Assembly: GCA_963971405.1 (NCBI GenBank)
Contig: OZ020489.1
Location: 8,928,001 to 8,992,000, forward strand
Reading direction: 5' to 3'
DNA: 64,000 nucleotides
DNA from: Psococerastis gibbosa
Lineage: Eukaryota > Arthropoda > Insecta > Psocodea > Psocidae
In this document: piece after piece, positions 20,024-28,852 of the stretch
Position numbering within the stretch: the first letter of the stretch is position 1
How the letters are laid out: the number at the start of each line of letters is the position of its first letter
The notes under the pieces: model-generated
Database searches by the model: none
Told to the model about the DNA's origin: nothing
The model's input: the letters and a program-made list of their open reading frames with translations, nothing else
Made by a program: the position numbers and the translations under genes

Positions 20024-20598
20024 GGCGTCCACACTATGCTGCCATTGGCCGTTGGCACAGCCAATTTGGCAAAGCCAATACAATGTGGGCGCGGCCGCTG
20101 GCATGTGCCGCTGAGCCAACTGTTTGCCGATGAAAATTGTCAAAGTGTCCGTCTGCATCAAAGGAAGCCAGCGAGAGCGGGTAGCGGGGACGAGTCAACC
20201 GTTGGCCCCAGGGGTGGACGGAGCGAGTTTTCAGGGTAAAGCGAGATGTCATTTCGGCGCCCCCCCCCCCCCCCAAGGAACTTAAAAAGTTCTTATTTTA
20301 TTAAACTAATTAAAATCCTTCAATAAAAATTTTATTTTTAAATGTTTGTGATTGTGGTATTCTTTATGTCGGTAGCCTATTTTCACCCGTTTTGGCGCCC
20401 CCTTCAACTTTGGGACTAGTCGCTTTACCCTTCGTCCGGCGCTGGTTGGCCCCACGCGGCACGCAGTTATATCCTCCTAGTAAATCCACTTTATCCCATT
20501 TTGCGGCTGAATGTAAACTCCCAGTGCAGACGGGATGCCAACAACCAGAGTTGCCGCATTGACAGTACCAACAGCCAACGCGGTATAGTGTGGACACC
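20024..20598. mobile_element. Inverted-repeat element G
   Basis: Ends GGCGTCCACACTAT and the complement of GGTGTCCACACTAT, followed inward by matching Gly/Pro-less GC-rich words (TTGGCCGTTGG / CCAACAGCCAACG). Flanked by the 17-bp direct repeat ACAATTA(C/G)CAGTTGTTA at 20004-20020 (three bases away) and 20599-20615 (adjacent). It is split by the hAT-like element at 20209-20444. Non-coding. Confidence 0.65.
20209..20444. mobile_element. hAT-like MITE nested in element G
   Basis: Begins CAGGGGTGGACGGAG and ends with the complement of CAGCGCCGGACGAAG. Exact 8-bp duplication GTTGGCCC at 20201-20208 and 20445-20452. Contains a long C-run at about 20262-20274. Confidence 0.8.
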
Positions 20599-20639
20599 AC
20601 AATTAGCAGTTGTTACTCTACCCACTCGGCCTAGTATTG

Positions 20640-21190
20640 GCACACTATAATAATAATCTTTTTTTTAAGCATATATTACAAAAATACAATACATAATACC
20701 ATCCCGCATCCCCAAGCTAGGGCTTATTTGGGACAAAAGACTCATACAGGGCTGCTAAACAAGGCTTAATCATTTATTTTTGTTATTTATTTATAATGTT
20801 TATTTTATTTTATTTTTATTTTAATTTTATTTTTACTTGTTATTTTAATGTCAGTTTTTATTATTGTTAACTCCCATTGACCAGCCATCTTTTTATACCC
20901 GCTTTTAACTAGCCCATCTGTTTAAATTTTTTCATTTATGGAGGAAGTTCATTAAATATCTTTGGTATTAGTACTTTGTTTAATCTCTCTCCATATTTGT
21001 TATATGCTATCTCAAACTTAAGCTTTTTTGGGTTTCTTGTATTGTACTTCCCTTTATCATCTATTTGGTAGTCTTTTTTAAAATAGTTATCTCTTATTAA
21101 TTTATACTTGAATAGTTTCGTTATTGGCAGAATGTTAGCATGTTTGAATTTTTCGTCTTAATGTTTGCATTTCTTGTTGATTTTATTTGA
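20640..21190 (-). pseudogene. LINE relic: C-terminus of a reverse transcriptase ORF plus 3' UTR
   Basis: Read on the minus strand from about 21190, the frame gives ILPITKLFKYKLI, then KYNTRNPKKLKF and YGERLNKVLIPKIFNELPP before a stop near 20937. This YNTRN...P-LFN-LP layout is typical of the C-terminus of jockey/CR1-type LINE polyproteins. The 3' untranslated part contains CTTGGGGATGCGGGATG (also in 21400-21480). 5'-truncated; the rest of the ORF is missing. Confidence 0.65.
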
Positions 21191-21313
21191 TGACATGTTT
21201 TTTTTTATACGCTTTTGTATCATTTCTAGTTTGTAGGTGTATGTATTTCTATCTTTATTAATAATAATAATAATAATATTTTTTCCCTTGTCTCCAGTAC
21301 TATGTATATATAC

Positions 21314-21316
<3 letters not shown>

Positions 21317-21350
<34 letters not shown>

Positions 21351-21480
21351 TCTTTCTATTTCTTGTCCAGAATCCCTTGGACAAGGAGCATATATTTACA
21401 AAATACAATAACTTATATAATAATAACATCCCGCATCCCCAAGCTAGCGCTTATTTGGGACAAAAGGCTCACTTCCACTT
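21317..21480 (-). mobile_element. LINE 3' end with (ATT)n tail
   Basis: Minus-strand CCCAAATAAG-GCTAGCTTG and GGGATGCGGGATG match the 3' UTR at 20640-20760 and lead into a TTA microsatellite at 21317-21350, the usual tail of this kind of LINE. A similar microsatellite is at 21257-21280. Confidence 0.6.
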
Positions 21481-21639
21481 TTCACGTTTTACCTTGATCA
21501 ATAACCCCGGACAAGGTGCATATATTGAAAGAACCGGTCCGAGTTCACTCGAACATGCTTTCCAATTTATCAAAATTATTCGATAGAGAAAATTAGTAAT
21601 TTTATGGCAAATATTTTTCCTATGGTTAAATTTCCGATA

Positions 21640-21660
21640 TCTCGGGGGGGGGGGGGGGGT
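21640..21660 (+). repeat. Poly-G run
   Basis: An uninterrupted run of about 15 G in otherwise AT-rich DNA. No inverted terminal repeat was found around it. Confidence 0.8.
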
Positions 21661-21929
21661 TGTCCACCTGACGTCACTGGAAGTGAGGTAAATTCTCGAT
21701 AGGTTAAAAAAACACATTAATTACCACACAGCAATAATGGCAGGGCATGCAATGCATTTGAGCGCGAATTTTCTATCATTTTTTTCAAAAAATAATTTTT
21801 TGGGCAAAACCAAATATTTTTTTTGGGAAAGCAACCTATCCGGTTTCGTTACTCAATTTAACACCTAAAACATGCTTGAAGGTAGAAATCATCGATAGAA
21901 AGGTTTCGCATTTTTTAGTCATTTTTTCA

Positions 21930-22375
21930 TTAAAATTTAGTTATTTTTATTTTTTTACCCCCAGAAGCAAACTATCAAGGGGCAAGCGACCCCCCGCATT
22001 TTGTCAACATTAATAACGACTACAATCTACGAGAATTTAAAAGAAATCGTTGGAGCCGTTTTTGAGAAATAATTTTTTTAGACGTTTTTTTGGAGTTTTT
22101 TGAAAATAAAACCCCCCCAAATTGAGTTAGCCAAAAAAAAAAAAATTGTCCCGAGGTATGATTTTTGTGAACCTACATGCCAAATTTCACTCAAATCCAC
22201 TGAGTAGTTTGCCCGGAAATCGACGAACAGACAGACAGACCGACAGACAGACATTTTGTAAAAACCACTTTTTTGGGTTCCTGGGACCTCAAAACGTGTA
22301 AATCCGTTGAAATCTCGGAATCGAAAATTTCGACCATCACAAAGCTTTCCTTATACTACGTATAAATTGGAAAGC
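21930..22375. repeat. Dispersed repeat K, copy 2
   Basis: Aligns with 5505-5998 and carries an extra ACAGACAGACAGACC block. Fragments of its end (GACC-TCACAAAGC-TTC) also occur at about 26603-26640 and 36078-36110. Confidence 0.6.
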
Positions 22376-22561
22376 AAAAAACAATTTGTTATTAATTAAC
22401 ATTATCACGCTCAAGCTTCCGCTTATCGAGCGATCTTAGAGCAGTGGCACTGCAAGATTTAAAATTTAATTAATAATTAATAATAATAAACCATTATAGA
22501 GTACTCACACTAGCCTTCTGGCAATGAATGAGATCCCTCTGAACTCTGAAGGATGATAATG

Positions 22562-22562
22562 T

Positions 22563-22592
<30 letters not shown>
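22562..22592. repeat. (TA)n microsatellite
   Basis: About 15 TA units in a long AT-rich stretch. 22380-23190 otherwise holds a G-run at about 22899-22912 and no gene. Confidence 0.8.
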
Positions 22593-22593
<1 letters not shown>

Positions 22594-23189
22594 AAATTTA
22601 TATATATAATATAAAAATATGTAATATATGTATAAGAAAATAATAATAAGACGCCCCGGAAAGGCTAGATCGTAGTGTTTAGAGTCAATTTCCTCTTTGC
22701 GGATGTTTTTTTGATTCTTTTTCCCGGTTATAATATCCAGAAGAGGCTGCCTACTCAATCTAAAAGTCAATTATAAATTAATACTTTAATACTGTAATAA
22801 CACTATTAAAATACGTGTCGTGTACCATAGAAGGCTCCGACTCTCTGCAGCCTTGATTTGGCGTATAGCAATCATGAGGCTCTTCAAAACGAGCGGTATG
22901 GGGGGGGGGGGGGTAAAATTAGAGAGCTCTCCAATGCTGACCTCGTCCACTCATAAAATCATCCACTTAAACTGTAGGTACGGTATTTCAACCCCTTCAT
23001 TCCTGATGAGTTGCATTATAATATTGCAAAGCATTAAACTTCACTTTAATTAAATGCGCACTTTGACGCATTTATACTACTTACTAGGCCAACAATTAAT
23101 TTAACATTGATGGTTAATTTAGTTAATTATTTTCAAAAGTTGTTGTCTATGGGTAAAGGTTAATGGCAACGATGCAATAATATTCTTAA

Positions 23190-23490
23190 AAAAAAAGTTG
23201 GACTTACATTGCCTGCTGTATTAATAGTCATTAGAGGCATAGACCTCATAGTCAAACAATTAGGGAGGATTCCATTGTCAGGGGAAGGGGTGGTACTTCA
23301 ATCATCAGGATAAATATACTGAGAATGACTGATGGTTAAGTCCTGATAAGGACGGATGGCTTCTGGACGATTGACTCTTGTATTCTGCTCTGAACTATTG
23401 AGTAAATCCAATACCCCTTGAGGATTCAAACTATCGTTCTCCCGATTGAACTGCAAGCTTTCTAACCACTCGACCACGGCCCGAGTATAC
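23190..23490 (-). mobile_element. tRNA-derived SINE, family D, copy 1
   Basis: On the minus strand it starts with GCCGTGGTCGAGTGGTTAGA, a clear A box of tRNA-Ser/Leu type, then GTTTGAATCC (B box) 37 bases later, then a body with GGACTTAACCATCAGTC... and ends near GTAAGTCCAAC. The body matches 49115-49385 and 55010-55150. Confidence 0.7.
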
Positions 23491-23638
23491 TAGTTTGAAA
23501 CTTCAACCTCACTTTTCATCTCACTAATGGCAACTATAATCGTGCCTAATGTTACGTTGGGCTGGCTTATGGGATCAGTATCCAGGCCCATGACTGTTGC
23601 TTCTTTTAACTTCCTCTGCTTGACACGATATGGTTGCC

Positions 23639-24038
23639 ATTAGGCGGGGTTTCCACCGACCGGCTAGGGCTAAATACAAATACGGTGACGTGGTAACAGA
23701 CATTCAAGACTTAGGCGGGGTTTCCATCAACCTCGCATTGCAGAATGCAAATGACATTGACGGAAATTAGAATTTTTCATTTTATAGAAATCTATTAAAA
23801 TGTTTGTAATTAACATATCTCATGACGCCATTTTTTAATTTTAGTTTGTTTGTGATTTTACTCTATGATCATTGATCAATTTTAACTATGGCATATAATA
23901 AAACAAACATTTCCGTCAATGTCATTTGCATTCTGCAATGCTAGGTCGGTGGAAACCCCGCCTAAGTCTTGAATGTCTGCTACCACGTCACCGTATTTGT
24001 ATTTAGCCCTAGACAGTCGGTGGGAACCCCGCCTTAGG
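23639..24038. mobile_element. Family E palindromic MITE, copy 3
   Basis: Ends GGCGGGGTTTCCACCGACC and the complement, flanked by TTA on both sides (TTAGGCGG / CCGCCTTA). A short SINE-like TGCCGTGGTCGAGTG piece follows at about 24058-24073. Confidence 0.75.
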
Positions 24039-24474
24039 TTAGTATACTCTGGCGAGTGCCGTGGTCGAGTGCCCCCTGGCTGTCGTGCCCCCCTACCTCT
24101 GGGAACCGCTGTTGTATACAATTCAACTGTTGGCAAATTTTGGTGATTACGCACACCCACACAGGTATGAATGAATAACTGAAGTGAAACTACAATAGCT
24201 ACAGGAAGGGCGGTTTGCAATAATGACCCGAATGCATGCATAAGCCGGTTGAGCTCTGATCCATTTAATTCACATTTGGCTATATCTTTTGAATGATGAC
24301 TGACTGCTAATCGAGTTTATGTATTTTAAAATCGACACTTTTCCACTTTAGGACTCAAACGACACTCGGACTATAGCGAAGCTATAGGAATTAGGGCGGT
24401 TCATGGGTTCTCGGTAAGGAATATTACACGGCACTGTCATGCATTGGTAGATGGCGGTGCCACCAGTATTCCTA

Positions 24475-24960
24475 ACTTATTTACTTACTTATTCCTTGGC
24501 GCTACGGCCAGTAAAAGGTTTTGGCCTGCTCTGCCACATCGCACCAGCCAGCGCGGTCCTGCGCTCTCCTTCGCCAGTCATCGACGCCAAGGGTCGCCAG
24601 ATCCACCTCGACGTCGTCCAGCCAACGCATCCGTGATCGTCCCACCCGTCTTCTCCCTTGGGGCACCTTGTGTAAGGCTGCTCTTGTAGACCTATTGTCT
24701 GGCATTCGTGCCCTAACCACCTGATACGGGCTCTCTTGTTTTCGGCTACATCGTAACTTCTTGGTATATCGCGCAGACTTCATCGTTTCTACGGATACGC
24801 CACCCTATCTGCCTCTCTCCCTGATTTTGCACTGGTCCATACGTCCAGAACTTCTCACCTATGCGTCTTATCAAACGACTGTGGGACCTGGGCGAAGCTC
24901 AGGAGCAAGTACAGCAACATCAGTAAAGAAAAGCTGTAATGTGAGGGACACTATCTGAAA
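24475..24960 (-). pseudogene. LINE relic (RTE-like): C-terminus of the RT ORF and tail
   Basis: The minus frame 24783-24502 contains VPQGRRRVGRSRMRWLDD and VDDWRRRAQDRAGW, the Arg/Trp-rich C-terminus seen in many RTE-type non-LTR polyproteins. It ends in GGCCGTAGCGCCAAGG and a TAAGTAAG tail at about 24478-24495, typical of a LINE 3' end. Upstream the frame is broken. Only this 3' piece remains. Confidence 0.65.
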
Positions 24961-24964
24961 CCCC

Positions 24965-25248
24965 AGATTGCAAAAATGAGACCATAGCAATGGCTAAACC
25001 CCCCCAACGGTTTAGACGTAAGGAAAAAAGAAACAAAAAATTGCTCCGACTACTGTAATGAAAATGAAATGAAAATTTTTTTATTGAGATAAAGAGAAGA
25101 TTTTTTTTCTCTCTCCCTGGAAATGACGCTTCTGGAGAATTATTGAGGAAAAGTCTGTCGGGTGGCATGCCCACAGTGGATTGTTTACGGCTTCCTTTCT
25201 TCTCTTGAACCCAGAAAAATTCAACAGCTCCAGCTTATTATTAATTCC
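24965..25248. other. No gene seen
   Basis: AT-rich stretch with no supported feature. Confidence 0.4.
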
Positions 25249-25546
25249 GTAAGCAACCGACAGGAAATATGACTCTTCATCAATTCTCTTTACGGCTTAA
25301 TCTGGGCTATAGAATGGGCCTCATTCGTATAGACATCAACAGAGAAATGACCTCAAGTCCCAATGTTTTGATTGGTCGAGCACGATTGGGGACATTCTGT
25401 AAGTAAGTAACCAACAGGAAATATGATTCTTCACTAATTCCCTTTACGGCTCAAGCTAGGCTATATAATTCGTATAGAAATCAATAGAGAAATGACGTCA
25501 AATCCCAATGTTTTGATTGGTTGAGCACGATTGGGGACATGCTCTG
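25249..25546 (+). repeat. Tandem duplication, two units of about 150 bp
   Basis: Units 25249-25398 and 25399-25546 share ACAGGAAATATGA-TCTTCA, CTTTACGGCT, ATTCGTATAGA and CCAATGTTTTGATTGGT in order, each with an ATTGGTTGAGCACGATTGG-type end. Confidence 0.75.
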
Positions 25547-26101
25547 ATTTGTTGAGCGCAAGCAATTTTCTAAACGAAAGAGGTCAATTTACAAAGAGCC
25601 CAATGATGCTCAGGTCTTGAGGCGAATGGATAAAGAAGAGATGCTGCTGACGGTTGAGAAACGGAAACTAGCTTGAACGGCTGCAATAGCAGTCACGCAT
25701 ATAGACCCCGCTATAGGATAGAACTAGGATAGAACTGTAATAGCAGTTGTTTTCGCCATAAGAACATCAAAGGTAGTAGATTAGCCTTACCCAGTAAGTG
25801 ACATAATTGAATTTTTGAACGTTTTGTAAGAGGCATGAGACAGGGCCCACGACTGCAATAGTCGTGCACTATGAGGTCGACTGCAATAACAGCCCTGTAC
25901 GTGAACGTGTTAAGCTGCGTACCTACACCAAAAACAGGTTAGCTGGTGGAGTAGCCCGACAGGATTAAAACTCGCCTAAAAAAAAAGATTCATTTCATTT
26001 GCTTTTAAGGTTTAGCATGAAAATAAGACTTTAAAGTTTTATTGTTCGCTTTTTGGTTTTTCAAGAAATTCGTTTTTCATTTTATTTCATTGCTAAGAAA
26101 C

Positions 26102-26401
26102 TTACCTTCGGACGGAGATCGGAGCTGCAGGCCAACTACGACGGGTCCTGAGTACCACAGCCTTTACCACGGTAAAGCTATTTTGGGAAGTAAAAACGGG
26201 GGCGGATGTCCGCTTCTTGCACCAGGGAGACCGCCCGTGTCCCCACAGATGGGGCCCCGAGGCCTGCTCACTACAGGTACGTCGCCCTCGGCCCCCCAAA
26301 AGAATCTCGCGGCGAACCGACTCCAAATCGAATCTCTCAGTGTGCATCTCCGGCATAGGTGGCAAATCCCTCAAGTCTGCACTCTCCACATTTGCACACA
26401 A
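26102..26401 (-). CDS. Candidate coding exon, product unknown
   Basis: Minus-strand frame of 100 codons starting at ATG 26399-26401 and running directly into a consensus donor AAG/GTAAGT (plus strand ACTTACCTT ends near 26107). It is a GC-rich island in AT-rich DNA and has no terminal repeats. The peptide contains PEMHTERFDLESVRREIL and a Gly/Arg-rich stretch; I recognise no domain. The plus strand is also open here (26042-26476), which weakens the case. If real, it would be a first coding exon with the rest of the gene to the left, but no convincing next exon was found. Confidence 0.3.
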   Translation of the reverse strand: MCANVESADLRDLPPMPEMHTERFDLESVRREILLGGRGRRTCSEQASGPHLWGHGRSPWCKKRTSAPVFTSQNSFTVVKAVVLRTRRSWPAAPISVRR

Positions 26402-26479
26402 AAGTTTTCACTTAAAATTACAACAGTCACGGTTTGTCACTTGTTTATTTCACATTTTCGTGGGTTTCTGAAATAACTT

Positions 26480-27450
26480 TTCACTATTAAGGGTTCAGAC
26501 AGGCTCACACCTGCTACAATGTCTCAATGGTAAGCAATCTCAGCTTCTCCATTGTCCCTTGTTATGTAGCGGGTGTACAGTAACGGATCCAGTAAATTTT
26601 AGACCATCACAAAGCTTTCCTGATACAATACGAACGTGTATATATAGGGGAGCGAAAATAAGGAAGCCTATTTTGAAATTTGTATATATTGTATGTATTT
26701 GTAACACCTATACTACGCATATTCACCCAGCCATAAAGAGTTTAAACCAACAAAAGAGAAAGTTGAAAAAATGTTTCTAAAATAAAAATGAGAAACAGAA
26801 ACAAATGGTGGAAGACACGCACGAAATGGTGGAAATAATAGAGATACCAAAATTCAATGACGGCTGTGAATAATGATTCAAAAAATTTACCTCAATGGTG
26901 ATATATACCGTACGTTTGAAAAAAAAACTCGCCAGAGTTGCCTCTTTGTAATGGAATTTCCTGAATCTACAGAAATGGGGATTTTCTCGACTCTTTTGAG
27001 GAAAATTAGTTAAATGCGTATATCCTTACATAGGTTAATCTTCTTTATAGCTGCCATGACATACTGCTTACCTAAGATTCCATGACGTTATTAAGACACA
27101 AACAGCAAGCTGTTTAATTATATTTTTTATAATTTATGGACGTATGCCTACTTAAATGTTTGTATATGGAGGACATGATGTAGGAACTATATACAGCCGA
27201 TCTTCTTCGCATGATTCTCAGTGCGGATAGTACTGAAATCACTACCTACAACTGGTATATTGTTATTACATCAAAATCTATAAAATTACCAATTTTCAAA
27301 AGTCCCGGAAAACTTTCTAGGTAAAACTAACAAATGATTGTATTGTAATGTACTATTTAGGCTACTGGTGTTTCATTTTTTTTATTTTTTATTTTTTTTT
27401 ATTTTTTTTTTATTTTTTTTAAAAAAGATAAATTCCATACAAACAATTTA
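26480..27450. other. No gene seen; poly-T stretch
   Basis: Contains a repeat K end fragment near 26600-26640 and an impure poly-T tract at 27369-27422. No exon supported. Confidence 0.45.
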
Positions 27451-27451
27451 A

Positions 27452-27490
27452 TGAATGTATCCGATTGACCTTTTCAGTCGCCTCTGTAGG
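27452..27490 (+). repeat. Repeat N, left part interrupted by the BEL element
   Basis: ATGTATCCGATTGACC and TTCAGTCGCCTCTGTAG match 38815-38852. The other part of this copy resumes at 34834 after the retrotransposon. Confidence 0.75.
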
Positions 27491-27494
27491 TTAT

Positions 27495-27778
27495 TGTTTC
27501 CGCTCGTACTCGGTGTACGGGGAAGGGTTGTGCTCTTGATGGAGAGAAGGAACCACACAGGTTGGATTCAAAAACTCGTCTCATATATTTTACAATTACA
27601 TGGGCAGACGCCCCAATTACAGTACTGTGAGCCGATTGGTCCCCCACTCCAGTGCGACCCCAACCACTACGTCAGTGGAGAAGGCAGTGGCGGATTAAGC
27701 CCACCACATTTACTAATTTGGTTCATATTGTATGACTTTGTATGTTAGGCCAATTCCTGCTGGAAGTTGGCCTTAACA
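27495..27778 (-). repeat. 3' LTR of the BEL element
   Basis: 284 bp, read by eye as identical to 34545-34828. Ends 5'-TGTTAAGGCC...GCGGAAACA-3' on the minus strand. Confidence 0.95.
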
Positions 27779-27792
27779 TAATTGCCCCCCCT
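27779..27792 (-). promoter_or_regulatory. Possible polypurine tract next to the 3' LTR
   Basis: Minus-strand AGGGGGGG followed by CAATTA abuts the LTR. A purine tract is expected here for plus-strand priming; the six-base spacer makes it imperfect. Confidence 0.4.
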
Positions 27793-28852
27793 GGCAAAAT
27801 TTGCCAGAAAAAGAGAGAAAGCTGGTTGCCCATACGCATCTAGTGTACGAAAAAAAAAGAAACAACCGCGGGGTGGAACCAATCGGCGAAAAATAATAGA
27901 GATACGTGGTAATACTATTAGTACAACATACAGTAATTACGAGTAATTTCAATACCCTTGGTGCTTCTGTACCGAAGCAGGAATACGAAATACAAAACAT
28001 CAAGAACACAGAAATGATACTATTGTGTATCTGCTACTGACGAGTAGCAATTATAAGTGGACTGTATACATAAGGATAGGTGGGTACAGTAAATGCTTAA
28101 GTTCAATTAAGTCATCGTACCGCGACCGAGAATGATGACCGTTGGGGCCAAATATACAATGTAATACATAAATAAAGATTCAATTCCTAGTCACAACATG
28201 GGTGCAAGGATGGTTTGGCAATTTTATTGACGGTCGAGAAGGGTTGCCCGTGCACAAGGGCACGTTAACAGCAGTCATAAAAACATACCGCGGAAGTGGG
28301 ACCATACAATTGCCATGTGTGTGAAGCGATAAAAATCTAACCTAAATAAATAGCTATAGAAATAGAAAAATCTTACGGACTACAATGCCTTAACCTTGGT
28401 AGAGAAGGACAAATTCGTACCCTAAAACGATTACAAAGAAAGTTGTAAACATCCACAACAAGTGCTAAAAGCCTAAAGGAATTGTTTGCGCGTTGGGGCC
28501 TCGGTTTCTCAAAGGAAGGGTGTGATGTTTTATGATTTTTCTATTGTTGCATGTAAGTTTGGTTGCAATTTGAGAAACCTCAAAACTAACCCAAATGGGA
28601 TAAACAGGAAACAGGCAAGGCACAATTTAAAAGAGTTATAAAAAGGGGATAATGGTATAAGGGACGCAGAGAGCCATAAATGTGACAATAGTTAGTAGGG
28701 TCATTACCAGTCGTGCTAACCCAAAACAGGGAATGGGAACACAAACACTGGAAACACTCAAATATTTTTACACAATACACAACACAATATTATAAGCTAA
28801 GTAATAGTAATAGGCTAGTAATAGTAAATTAACTTAGTTATATGATAAGTCA
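27793..28852 (-). other. Non-coding 3' internal region of the BEL element
   Basis: About 1.06 kb between the pol stop and the polypurine tract. Only short frames without recognisable content; no envelope-like protein. Confidence 0.6.

Noticed and set aside
21226..21429. Tyr/Asn-rich open frames on both strands
   Set aside because: Produced by ATT microsatellites and LINE 3' UTR sequence.
22510..22770. Minus frame of 86 codons rich in Tyr/Ile
   Set aside because: Most of it is the TA microsatellite and AT-rich DNA.
23882..24241. 119-codon minus frame with a hydrophobic start
   Set aside because: More than half is the inverted arm of a family E MITE, and no donor or acceptor supports the rest.
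27455..27748. Open frame repeated at 34544-34798
   Set aside because: Both are the LTR sequence; LTRs do not encode this as a protein in BEL elements.
27779..28852. Search for an envelope-like gene in the 1.07 kb between pol and the 3' LTR of the BEL element
   Set aside because: No frame of useful length, signal peptide or membrane segment was found.
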